This document shows, piece by piece, positions 7,549-15,500 of a stretch of 17,824 nt of DNA. Position numbers and translations under genes: made by a program. The notes under the pieces were generated by a model. It ran no database searches, was not told where the DNA came from, and saw nothing but the letters and a program-made list of their open reading frames with translations. The first letter of the stretch is position 1; each line of letters starts with the position of its first letter. The DNA is from Clostridia bacterium (GTDB lineage Bacteria > Bacillota > Clostridia > Oscillospirales > CAG-272), in contig CAADYQ010000150.1 in the NCBI GenBank assembly GCA_900753295.1, forward strand, positions 1 through 17,824, read 5' to 3'.

Positions 7549-9090
7549 ATGTTCAAAAATATTTCTCTTTCTCTTGCCGATATCACCGGCAGGGAATACA
7601 TAAACGGGATAATAGACGGCGCATGCTTCTTTGGCACGCTCACACGCGATGAAGCCGAGGCACTGGCATACGAAAAGGTCGATTTTTATCCCGTAGAAGC
7701 CCAGCTGCGCAACAGTGAGTTGGTCTCGTTCGTGGGACGCGAGGTCGTAAAATCTGTTACCGATCCCAACGACGGGGCGCCGACCGATGCTTTCCGTCAT
7801 GCGGAAAATCGTCTTGCGGCTCCGCTGGGAGCATACGGCTGCTACCGTCTCGGCGAGGACGGAAAGCTCTATCTTACAGGCAAGAGCGAGCATTACCACG
7901 CTTCTCTTGGGCATTCGTTCCCCGGCTACCGACTCATTGATATGGCGCGCCGCCTTGGGATACCCAACGCCACTCACAACAACACACGCGGATATATCAC
8001 AAGACTCTGTGAAAAGCGCATCGTAGAATATGCAAACGGGATTTCCCCGGATGAAACGAATGCTGATGAACGCTTTGCCGCTGTCGCAGCGTCGCACGAG
8101 CCTCATGTGCTCAACCGCGTAATAAACCTTGAGACCGGTTCTCTCGGAGTGGAAGCCGGCGTAAAGATGATGCTTCGCCGCTTTTATCGTTGCTCGCCCG
8201 TTACGGAAGAGCCTTCATACGCGGGAAAAACGCCTGTATTTCTTGTAATGTCGGACACATCCGGCGGCAAAACGGGCAACTACCACGGTACAACGGTGCT
8301 TACGCAGACCTTCCGCGGTCTTTGGAATGAGTTCTACGGCGAGATCGAAAAAGCCGGTATATATAAGGTCGTTCCCGTAAAGCCCAACGATATAGGTGAT
8401 TTTGAAGCCAAGATAACCGAATACAACAAAGGCAATTATAAAACCGCCGGATTCCTTCACGAGATAATCATGATGAACTACGGTGCGCTCAGACTCACGA
8501 AGGATTATCTGAGCCGTGCGTATGAGCTGTGCCATGCGAATGACACGCCCGTTCTTGTGGACGAGATACAGACCGGAATGTGGTATGACGGACTCTTCCT
8601 TTTCCGGAAATACGGACTGCAGCCGGATTTCGCTGTTATCGGCAAGGGATTTCCCGGCGGCGAATTCCCGGCGAGCCGCATAGTGACTACGGCGGAGTAT
8701 GACAATCTCGATCAGTTTGGCGCGCTTGTGACAAACGGTCAGGAGGAGCTTGCGTCCCTTGCATATCTTATTACGATGGCTTTTGTCGGCGCTAACGGAG
8801 ATGAGCTTGAACGGCTCGGCAAAATGTTTGAGGACGGCATGAAGGAGCTTGTTGCCAAGCATTCCGGAAAGCTGACTGCCGCAGAAGGACTCGGACACGA
8901 AGCCGCACTGTACTTCCACACGGTAGACGAAGCGGCAAAATTCACATCGGCGCTTCATGAAAAATGCATTGATGCCAGCGCACAGCTCTACAAAAAGAAC
9001 TGCGTTCCCGCCGTGCTTTTCAAGCCTCCCGTGATCTCAACAGAGGCTGTGCTCCAAAAGATCCTTGAGGCGGTCGATTCGTCGCTCTGA
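7549..9090 (+). CDS. Class III (PLP-dependent) aminotransferase
   Basis: A 513-residue fold-type I enzyme. The class III pattern is clear: the GSLGVEAGVK block at 197-206 (equivalent to GSEAVEAA), YHG at 245-247, VLVDEIQTGMWYDG at 336-349 with Asp 338 contacting the PLP ring nitrogen, and GKGFPGGEFPAS at 365-376, whose Lys 366 should carry the cofactor. It is longer than the usual 420-460 residues, with an N-terminal extension of roughly 80 residues. Class III enzymes move amino groups between amines or omega-amino acids and keto acids or aldehydes. In a sugar operon it may deaminate an amino sugar or aminocyclitol, or aminate a keto sugar. A strong ribosome site (AAGGAAAGGA, 7531-7540) precedes it. 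The kinase gene follows after two bases. Substrate unknown. Confidence 0.92.
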   Translation: MFKNISLSLADITGREYINGIIDGACFFGTLTRDEAEALAYEKVDFYPVEAQLRNSELVSFVGREVVKSVTDPNDGAPTDAFRHAENRLAAPLGAYGCYRLGEDGKLYLTGKSEHYHASLGHSFPGYRLIDMARRLGIPNATHNNTRGYITRLCEKRIVEYANGISPDETNADERFAAVAASHEPHVLNRVINLETGSLGVEAGVKMMLRRFYRCSPVTEEPSYAGKTPVFLVMSDTSGGKTGNYHGTTVLTQTFRGLWNEFYGEIEKAGIYKVVPVKPNDIGDFEAKITEYNKGNYKTAGFLHEIIMMNYGALRLTKDYLSRAYELCHANDTPVLVDEIQTGMWYDGLFLFRKYGLQPDFAVIGKGFPGGEFPASRIVTTAEYDNLDQFGALVTNGQEELASLAYLITMAFVGANGDELERLGKMFEDGMKELVAKHSGKLTAAEGLGHEAALYFHTVDEAAKFTSALHEKCIDASAQLYKKNCVPAVLFKPPVISTEAVLQKILEAVDSSL

Positions 9091-9092
9091 AA

Positions 9093-10562
9093 ATGAACAA
9101 CGCAAAATTTTATCTCGGTATAGACATCGGCTCAACGGCTGTAAAGGCGGCGCTCGTGGCTTCGGACACACTGCGCCTGACGGCTTGCCGCGGCTGCGCT
9201 TACCCCACGAAAAGGGAAGGAACATTTGTTACTCAATCGCCGCACGATTGGGTGTCTGCCGCAGTTAGTGCCGTAAGGGACGTGCTCAGCACGACCGGCG
9301 ACACGCCGTGCATCGCCGGTATATCGGTCTCGGCTCAGGGAGGTAGCATCTTTGCCGCCGACCGGGACAGAGAACCGATATCCGATGCCGTGAGCTGGAT
9401 GGACGCCCGCGCTTCAAAGGAAGCCGACGAGCTTTATCGCGAGTTCGGCGAGGATATCTACCGCGCCTGTGGGTGGCGTCTTTCGCCGCTTGACGATGCA
9501 TCCAAACTTTTGTGGCTCCGCAAAAACGATCCCGAGCTTTTCGAGCGCGCCGCATATTTTATGACGACCGCCGATTTTTTCACCGGTTGGCTATGCGGTA
9601 ACAGCGTTTACGATCCGACATCGGCGGCGATCACACGTCTTTTTGATATCAGAACCGGAAAATATAACGATGCGCTCATCTCGCGCATAGGAATTGAAAA
9701 AAGTAAGTTCTCCGCCGTCCTTCCGTGCGGGAAGAGCGCGGGGACTCTCGGCGCGAATGCCGCTTCCGCCATCGGACTTTCGCCAGGTATTCCGGTGTGG
9801 ATCGGCGCGCACGATCAGTACTGCGCCGCCCTCGGAAGCGGGATCACCCGACCGGGACAGCTGCTCATAGCCACCGGCACCGCATGGGTGCTTTTCGGAG
9901 TGACCGGACAAGCTGAATTTTCCGAGCTTCATGCCGCTCCCGGAGTTTTCCCGAACATATGCGGTAGCCGCAACGAACCGAAGTACGGCGTTATTGCCGC
10001 GCTGTCCGGAATAGGAGCATCGGTCGAACGCTACGCGGTGCTGAACGGCAGGTCGCTTTCGGATTCCGACGCCGAAGCCGCGCGTTTGCTTCAAAGCAAT
10101 CTAACGTCGGATCGTGCTTATACGCCTTTTTCGCCGTGCGAGGATGGACGCGGATTTCTTCCGCATGCCGCCGGTACGGGGATCGTGTTCGATAAGCTCG
10201 CCGATGCGGAGTACACACAAAAATATCTCGGTCTGCTCGAGGGCGCCGCTTTTGAAACGCTTGCCGCAGCCGAAAAAATACACGCCGGCAAGGACCTCTC
10301 GCTTGTGATGTCCGGCGGGGCGGCGAGGTCGTCTTTATGGCGTAATATAGTCGCATCCGCTGCCGCTTCGCAGGGATGGCGGCTCGCCGTAAGCACCGAG
10401 CGGGATGCTCCTGCCTACGGTGCGGCGCTTATTGCAACCGCCGCAGACGGCGCAGACATATCGGATGTCGCAAAAAACGAAGCAACCGTGCCGGACGCCG
10501 CATATACCGAATATCTCGGCAGGGCGTTCCGTGTATGGAAAGAGAATATCCTGATAGGATAA
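9093..10562 (+). CDS. FGGY-family carbohydrate kinase
   Basis: A 489-residue kinase of the xylulokinase/fuculokinase/glycerol kinase superfamily. Visible motifs are the first phosphate loop LGIDIGSTAVKAA (8-20), GAHDQYCAALGSG (238-250) with Asp 241 as the likely catalytic base, ATGTAW (260-265) as the second phosphate region, and the adenosine motif MSGGAARSSLW (406-416). The length is normal for the family. It should phosphorylate a ketose or polyol using ATP. The isomerase and aldolase encoded downstream suggest the substrate is a ketose phosphorylated at C1. The start is only two bases after the aminotransferase stop and lacks a well-placed ribosome site, which implies translational coupling. 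The exact sugar cannot be read from sequence. Confidence 0.94.
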   Translation: MNNAKFYLGIDIGSTAVKAALVASDTLRLTACRGCAYPTKREGTFVTQSPHDWVSAAVSAVRDVLSTTGDTPCIAGISVSAQGGSIFAADRDREPISDAVSWMDARASKEADELYREFGEDIYRACGWRLSPLDDASKLLWLRKNDPELFERAAYFMTTADFFTGWLCGNSVYDPTSAAITRLFDIRTGKYNDALISRIGIEKSKFSAVLPCGKSAGTLGANAASAIGLSPGIPVWIGAHDQYCAALGSGITRPGQLLIATGTAWVLFGVTGQAEFSELHAAPGVFPNICGSRNEPKYGVIAALSGIGASVERYAVLNGRSLSDSDAEAARLLQSNLTSDRAYTPFSPCEDGRGFLPHAAGTGIVFDKLADAEYTQKYLGLLEGAAFETLAAAEKIHAGKDLSLVMSGGAARSSLWRNIVASAAASQGWRLAVSTERDAPAYGAALIATAADGADISDVAKNEATVPDAAYTEYLGRAFRVWKENILIG

Positions 10563-10575
10563 GGAGGATCATATC

Positions 10576-11589
10576 ATGCCGATCATTGAGATCACCGATT
10601 ATGACCGTCGGGTATACGAGGAAAAGCTTGCCGATTTTTTGCCCGAACGGTTTATCGACTGCCACACTCACATCTGGCAAAAGGGTACGCGCAAGGTGGG
10701 GGACAAGGGCTGTGTTACATGGACAGCGACTGTCGCTCCGTATCAGACATATGACGAGCTTGCCGAATCGTACAGGCGCTTTTTCCCGGGAAAGCATGTC
10801 ACTCCCGTCGTAATGGCGTCGCCGAGCTGCTATCTGGATATCGGGAACAAATACGCTCTTGAGGAAGCCAAAGCGCACGGACTCCCGGCATACTACTGCA
10901 CCAACTGGGACAGCGACGAGAAAGAGATACTCGGAGCGTTGCATGACGGATTTATCGGTATAAAGCCGTATCAGAACAATTCGCCCTCATGGATACCCGC
11001 GCAGGATGTCCGCATATTTGATTTTCTCACTCCGAGTCAGCTTGAGCTGATGGATCGCATCGGCGGTATAGTGATGCTGCACATTCCGCGCGCTCTGCGT
11101 CTGAGAGACCCCATCAATCTTCATCAGATGATGGAGATAGACGAGAAATACCCCAATGCCAAGGTCATAATAGCGCACATAGGACGTGCATATGTCCCCG
11201 AGGATCTCGGTAACGCCTTTGACACGCTTAAACACTCCAAGCACCTGTATTTCGATTTCTCCGCCAACTGCTCGCGCGATGCCATGGAAGCGCTGTTCAC
11301 AAACATCGGCACCGAGCGCATCATGTTCGGCTCGGATATGCCGTTCACCGCAATGCGTATGTACCGCATCGACGATGGCGGAAAGTATGTAAACGTTGTT
11401 CCGCGCGGACTTTACGGCGGCGTGGACACCGATCCGCACATGCGCGAATCGGACGAGAAAAACATTACCACCTTCATGTATGAGGAGCTTCTTGCCCTGC
11501 GTGCCACCGCGGAAAAGCTCGGTCTTTCGCACGATGATATTGAACGTGTAATGCACTCAAACGCTTCTCGATTCTTCGGTATAAACTGA
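10576..11589 (+). CDS. Amidohydrolase-family metal hydrolase (COG2159, ACMSD-like)
   Basis: A 337-residue TIM-barrel protein of the amidohydrolase 2 family. Metal and active-site positions are present: IDCHTHIW (27-34, His 30 and His 32), GIKPY (128-132, Lys 130), MLHIPR (167-172, His 169), IIAHIG (198-203, His 201) and FGSDMPF (251-257, Asp 254). Relatives perform decarboxylation, hydration or hydrolysis of lactones and amides. In this operon a lactonase or deacylase step on the product of the oxidoreductases is plausible. It has the best ribosome site in the operon, AAGGAGG at 10561-10567, overlapping the kinase stop codon, with eight bases to ATG. Family sure; reaction inferred from neighbours only. 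Confidence 0.88.
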   Translation: MPIIEITDYDRRVYEEKLADFLPERFIDCHTHIWQKGTRKVGDKGCVTWTATVAPYQTYDELAESYRRFFPGKHVTPVVMASPSCYLDIGNKYALEEAKAHGLPAYYCTNWDSDEKEILGALHDGFIGIKPYQNNSPSWIPAQDVRIFDFLTPSQLELMDRIGGIVMLHIPRALRLRDPINLHQMMEIDEKYPNAKVIIAHIGRAYVPEDLGNAFDTLKHSKHLYFDFSANCSRDAMEALFTNIGTERIMFGSDMPFTAMRMYRIDDGGKYVNVVPRGLYGGVDTDPHMRESDEKNITTFMYEELLALRATAEKLGLSHDDIERVMHSNASRFFGIN

Positions 11590-11604
11590 AAAGAGGAACT
11601 TACG

Positions 11605-13008
11605 ATGAAAAAAATAAAAATAGGTTTTTTACCGCTTTACATAAAGCTGTATGACGACAGCGGCAGCGGAGCACGCGCCCGTCCGCGTCTCGAACCGTTT
11701 TATGAAAAGCTGGCTGAAATGCTGGAGGCTGAGGGAATTGAGGTCATACGCGCTCCGTTCTGCCGTATAGACGAGGAATTCCGCCGCGAAACGGAAAAAT
11801 TCAAGGCTGAAGGCGCCGAGGTCATTGTTACATGGCATGCGGCATATTCGCCGTCGCTCGAAAGCATCGGCGCGCTGCGCGATGCCGGACTGCCCGTGGT
11901 CATGCTCGATACTACCGAAACATATGATTTTTCAAGCACGCAGGACCCCGGTGAGATCAGCTACTGTCACGGAATACACGGCGTTATGGACCTCTCGAAC
12001 CTCATGCTCAGAGCGCACATCCCCTTTGCTGTCGCCGCGGGACATACCGAGCACTCGGATGTAATAAAACGCGCTGCGGGGTATGTTCGCGCCGCGGCCG
12101 CGGCACGCGCTATGCATGGCAGCAAAACGGCGTCGGTCGGAGGCTGCTTTGACGGTATGGGCGATTTCCTCGTCAGCGATGACGAAATGGCTGACATATT
12201 CGGCGTCAGGATGCTTTATCCGTCCGGTGAGGAGCTCGAGCGCGAGCGTCATGCACTTGCGGAAGGTGAGATCGATGCAGAGATAAGCCGTCTTTCATCC
12301 GATGTCACCGAGTTGGGAGAGATCGCGCACAGCGTATATGCAGACACGGCACGCAATTCATTGGCGCTCCGCCACTGGATGGACAAAAACTCGGTCGATG
12401 CATTTACAGTTAATTTCCGCGAGATACGTCCCGGCTGCGGACTTGAGCTTATGCCGTTTACAGAGGCGTGCTATCAGATGTCCCGCGGACGCGGATACGC
12501 CGGTGAGGGCGATGCGCTGACCGCTTCTTTGGTAGGCGCACTCATGAGAAGTTATCCCGATACATCGTTCGTGGAGATATTCTGCCCCGACTGGAAAAAC
12601 AACTCCATTCTGCTTTCGCACATGGGCGAATACAATCCCAGACTTACCGCAGGAAGAACTACGGTAAAGGAAATGGACTTCATCTACGGCGATGCAAAAA
12701 ATCCGCTCGTATCCTATGATTGCTATCGCGGCGGAAGCGCGGTATATGTAAATCTCAGCCGCGGCAGAGACGGCAAATTCCGCTTCATACTCTCGCCTGT
12801 AACGCTCATGGATATACCTGCCGAGCTTGACAACTTCACCTCGCGCGTCCGCGGCTGGATGCGCCACGATACACTCGACGTCGCCGCATTCCTTGAAGCG
12901 CTGGGCAGACGCGGTGCGATCCATCACAGCGCACTTGTAATGGGCGCTACGGTAGATGAACTGAGATTTTTCGGCGATGTCATGGGACTTGCCGTTGAAA
13001 CGGTCTGA
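11605..13008 (+). CDS. L-arabinose/L-fucose isomerase-family protein
   Basis: A 467-residue protein like the AraA/FucI fold group (COG2160/COG2407), about the length of AraA (roughly 500). The four metal ligands known from AraA have clear counterparts: Glu 301 in GYAGEGD, Glu 324 in FVEIFC, His 339 in LSHMGEYNP, and His 440 or 441 in AIHHSAL. The order and approximate spacing match Glu306, Glu333, His350 and His450 of the E. coli enzyme. It should interconvert an aldose and a ketose through a divalent metal. The kinase upstream and aldolase downstream fit use of the resulting ketose. AAGAGGAA precedes the ATG. Many family members have no assigned substrate and this one is no exception. Confidence 0.87.
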   Translation: MKKIKIGFLPLYIKLYDDSGSGARARPRLEPFYEKLAEMLEAEGIEVIRAPFCRIDEEFRRETEKFKAEGAEVIVTWHAAYSPSLESIGALRDAGLPVVMLDTTETYDFSSTQDPGEISYCHGIHGVMDLSNLMLRAHIPFAVAAGHTEHSDVIKRAAGYVRAAAAARAMHGSKTASVGGCFDGMGDFLVSDDEMADIFGVRMLYPSGEELERERHALAEGEIDAEISRLSSDVTELGEIAHSVYADTARNSLALRHWMDKNSVDAFTVNFREIRPGCGLELMPFTEACYQMSRGRGYAGEGDALTASLVGALMRSYPDTSFVEIFCPDWKNNSILLSHMGEYNPRLTAGRTTVKEMDFIYGDAKNPLVSYDCYRGGSAVYVNLSRGRDGKFRFILSPVTLMDIPAELDNFTSRVRGWMRHDTLDVAAFLEALGRRGAIHHSALVMGATVDELRFFGDVMGLAVETV

Positions 13009-13029
13009 CACCGGGAAAGGAATTAAAAA

Positions 13030-13869
13030 ATGCTTGCAAATCTGAATGACGTACTTATTCCGGCGCGCCGCGGAGGATACGCGGTAGGCTTGTTCAATAC
13101 CACCGACACAGATATGCTTGAGGCGGTCATAGGCGCTGCCGAACGCACGCACTCTCCGGTGATCATCGGAACTGCCGAGGTGCTTCTGCCTTACGGTGAG
13201 CTTAAGCTGATAGCACCGTCGCTACTTGCCGCCGCCAAACGCGCTACCGTTCCGGTGGTTCTGCACTACGACCACGGACTTACCCTTGAGCGTTGCCTTG
13301 AAGCGCTTGAACTCGGTTTCTCTTCTATAATGTTTGACGGAAGCGCCAAAGCGACACGTGAAGAAAATATCAACCTCACTTGCGAGGCTGTGCGCATGGC
13401 GCATCTGCGCGGCGCTACGGTCGAAGGCGAGATCGGACACGTGGGAGAGGCAGCCCACGGAGACGGCGACACGAGTGATATGTACACCACTCCCGACGAG
13501 GCTGAAGAATTTGTGAAAAAGACCGGCGTGGATGCTCTTGCCGTGGCGATAGGAACGGCGCACGGCGCATACAAGACCAGTCCGCACCTCGATCTCGGCA
13601 GACTGCGCGCCATACGCGACCGCATAGACCTTCCGCTCGTGCTTCACGGCGGAAGCGGACTGTCCGATGACGATTTCCGCAATACCGTCCGTGACGGTAT
13701 CGCCAAGATCAATATCTTTACCGATCTTTGTCTTGCCGGCGAACGCGGAATGCGCGAAGGACTCGCCGCAGGCGAAGAGTACCTCGATATAAGAAACCGC
13801 AAGGTCGATGCCATCAGCGCGGAAGCCGAACGCAAGATGAGACTTTTCGGCTGTGCCGGAAAAGCCTGA
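13030..13869 (+). CDS. Class II (zinc) aldolase of the FbaA/GatY/IolJ family
   Basis: A 279-residue zinc-dependent aldolase. Residues 76-84 (VVLHYDHGL) hold the catalytic Asp 81 and zinc ligand His 82. GEIGHVGE (133-140), IGTAHGAY (174-181, His 178), VLHGGSG (204-210, His 206) and KINIFTDL (226-233, Lys/Asn phosphate-side elements) complete the site. The length is typical of tagatose- or fructose-bisphosphate and IolJ-type aldolases. The expected reaction splits a ketose phosphate into dihydroxyacetone phosphate and an aldehyde. It is the last gene of the operon, followed at once by a strong hairpin, and delivers the pathway product to glycolysis. The fucose- and rhamnulose-phosphate aldolases belong to a different (AraD-like) family. 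GGGAAAGG at 13013-13020 sets the start. Confidence 0.95.
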   Translation: MLANLNDVLIPARRGGYAVGLFNTTDTDMLEAVIGAAERTHSPVIIGTAEVLLPYGELKLIAPSLLAAAKRATVPVVLHYDHGLTLERCLEALELGFSSIMFDGSAKATREENINLTCEAVRMAHLRGATVEGEIGHVGEAAHGDGDTSDMYTTPDEAEEFVKKTGVDALAVAIGTAHGAYKTSPHLDLGRLRAIRDRIDLPLVLHGGSGLSDDDFRNTVRDGIAKINIFTDLCLAGERGMREGLAAGEEYLDIRNRKVDAISAEAERKMRLFGCAGKA

Positions 13870-13885
13870 TCACCTACGATGCTCG

Positions 13886-13929
13886 AAGCTCCGGACTGTC
13901 ACCCAAAAACGGGCGGCAGTCCGGAGCTT
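13886..13929 (+). terminator. Hairpin terminator of the sugar operon
   Basis: AAGCTCCGGACTG (13886-13898) pairs perfectly over 13 bases with CAGTCCGGAGCTT (13917-13929). Inside, CCC/GGG (13902-13904, 13911-13913) can extend the stem to a loop of AAAAAC. The following bases (TGTTTACATT) are only moderately T-rich, so termination may be incomplete. The hairpin begins 17 bases after the aldolase stop and ends 18 bases before the next -35 box. Confidence 0.78.
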
Positions 13930-13947
13930 GTTTACATTCTGTTCCAC

Positions 13948-13976
13948 TTGACAACATGAAACGCTTGTGCTAAAAT
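13948..13976 (+). promoter_or_regulatory. Extended -10 promoter of the polymerase-YolD-GNAT operon
   Basis: TTGACA (13948-13953) and TAAAAT (13971-13976) are 17 bases apart, and TGC directly before the -10 adds the extended -10 TG. The start site is expected near 13983, leaving a leader of only about 18 bases. I looked for a Gram-positive LexA box (GAAC-N4-GTTC) around it and saw none, so damage control by LexA is not evident. Confidence 0.75.
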
Positions 13977-13987
13977 GATGGCAGAAC

Positions 13988-13992
13988 GGAGG
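13988..13992 (+). promoter_or_regulatory. Ribosome binding site that fixes the polymerase start
   Basis: GGAGG sits eight bases ahead of ATG 14001. A GTG at 13992 would open the frame three codons earlier, but it overlaps the ribosome site itself and so cannot be the start. The ATG at 14001 is preferred. Confidence 0.8.
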
Positions 13993-14000
13993 TGCATATC

Positions 14001-15500
14001 ATGGACGAAAAAACATATATCGCAATAGATCTCAAGTCTTTTTTTGCGTCTGTGGAATGCACACGCCGCGCCCTTGATCCGCTTACGACAAATCTTGTTG
14101 TAGCCGACGCATCGCGAACCGAAAAAACCATCTGCCTTGCCGTTACACCGTCGCTGAAGGCCTACGGTATATCCGGCAGGGCGCGTATGTTTGAGGTGAT
14201 AGCGCGGGTAAGGGAAGTGAACCGCGAAAGACTCGCAAAAGCGCCGGGACACCGGTTCAAGGGAGCCTCGTATAAAGATACCGAGCTAAAAGCTGATGCC
14301 GGGCTTGCGCTCGATTACATTATGGCAAAGCCGCGCATGGCACTTTACAAGGAAACGAGCGTAAAGATATATGAGCTTTACCTTAAATACGTAGCGCCGG
14401 AGGATATACACGTATACAGCGTGGATGAGGTCTTCATAGATGCAACAAGGTATCTATCATTCTACGGGATGTCCGCCAGGGAGCTCGCGCGGACTATGAT
14501 ACTTGATGTTCTGAGGACGACCGGAATAACCGCAACAGCCGGAATAGGCACCAATCTTTATCTTTGCAAGGTCGCGCTCGATATTATGGCAAAGCATGTT
14601 CCCGCCGATGAATACGGCGTTCGAATTGCAGAGCTTGATGAGATGTCATATCGCCGTGAGCTTTGGGGGCACCGTCCCATAACGGATTTCTGGCGGGTCG
14701 GCAGAGGATATTCCTCAAAGCTTGCCGGATACGGTATGAACACTATGGGCGACGTTGCACGGTGTTCGCTGAGGAACGAAGACCTGCTTTACAGCCTGTT
14801 CGGTGTGAATGCAGAGCTTCTCATAGACCATGCATGGGGCTGGGAGCCGTGTACGATAGCGGAAATCAAAGCATACCGTCCGCAATCAAGCAGTACAAGT
14901 TCCGGGCAGGTGCTCAGTTGCCCTTATCCTTACGAAAAAGCTTTGATAATCGTAAAGGAAATGACCGAGCTGGCTGTTCTCGATCTTGTTGAACGCGGCC
15001 TTGTTACCGATCAGCTCGTGCTTGACATAGGATACGACACCGAAAACATCAAAAACTCTGCCGGCACGGCAGATATATCGGCGACCGACGATCGGTATGG
15101 CAGGCGGGTCCCCAAGCCCGCACACGGGACCGGAAACATCGGGCGTATGACATCATCAACCAGGCTCGTTACCGATACTGCGGTAGCGGTGTTCGAGAGA
15201 ATAGCAGACCGCCGGCTGTCGGTGCGGCGGATAAACCTGACACTCAACAATCTTACAGATGAAAGATCGGTGAGCGTGTCATCCTACGGCGAACAGCTTG
15301 ACATTTTCACCGACGGTGCAGCCGCCGAACGCCGCCACGCGGAGGAGGCAGCCGCCATTGAACGCGAAAAGAGAATACAGCATGCCGTTATCGGCATAAA
15401 AAAGAAGTTCGGAAAAAATGCGATAATCAAGGGGCTAGACCTCGAGGACGGCGCAACAACGATCGCACGCAACGGGCAGATAGGCGGACACAAGGCATGA
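14001..15500 (+). CDS. Y-family translesion DNA polymerase (UvrX/ImpB type)
   Basis: A 499-residue error-prone polymerase. Catalytic acids are Asp 10 (YIAIDLKSFFASVE) and Asp 142-Glu 143 (VYSVDEVFID). Finger-domain residues SRTEKTICLAVTPSLKAYG match the clostridial and bacillar UvrX/YqjW group rather than short DinB. The little-finger region follows a helix-hairpin-helix area (GYGMNTMGDVA). QLDIF at 432-436 is a good match to the QL[SD]LF sliding-clamp motif. It is followed by a charged helix and a family tail ending in NGQIGGHK. It copies past damaged template bases at the replication fork. It overlaps the next gene as ATGA, and the polymerase plus YolD pairing is a known one in Firmicutes. 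Some such pairs ride on mobile DNA, but no phage or plasmid genes are visible here. Confidence 0.93.
   Translation: MDEKTYIAIDLKSFFASVECTRRALDPLTTNLVVADASRTEKTICLAVTPSLKAYGISGRARMFEVIARVREVNRERLAKAPGHRFKGASYKDTELKADAGLALDYIMAKPRMALYKETSVKIYELYLKYVAPEDIHVYSVDEVFIDATRYLSFYGMSARELARTMILDVLRTTGITATAGIGTNLYLCKVALDIMAKHVPADEYGVRIAELDEMSYRRELWGHRPITDFWRVGRGYSSKLAGYGMNTMGDVARCSLRNEDLLYSLFGVNAELLIDHAWGWEPCTIAEIKAYRPQSSSTSSGQVLSCPYPYEKALIIVKEMTELAVLDLVERGLVTDQLVLDIGYDTENIKNSAGTADISATDDRYGRRVPKPAHGTGNIGRMTSSTRLVTDTAVAVFERIADRRLSVRRINLTLNNLTDERSVSVSSYGEQLDIFTDGAAAERRHAEEAAAIEREKRIQHAVIGIKKKFGKNAIIKGLDLEDGATTIARNGQIGGHKA

Noticed and set aside
6847..8106. Long open frame on the minus strand (419 codons) across the second oxidoreductase and the aminotransferase
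   Set aside because: It is antisense to two genes with clear enzyme motifs, has no family-like sequence, and reflects codon bias of the plus-strand genes.
12358..13152. Minus-strand open frame of 264 codons opposite the isomerase and aldolase genes
   Set aside because: Same reason: shadow of two well-supported genes, with no ribosome site or recognisable domain.
13954..13970. Catabolite-control (cre) site in the promoter spacer of the polymerase gene
   Set aside because: The bases TGAAACGCTTG look similar at first, but one position is missing relative to the cre consensus and the 3' half does not match.
13992..14000. GTG start for the polymerase three codons upstream
   Set aside because: The GTG overlaps the GGAGG ribosome site; ATG at 14001 has ideal spacing.
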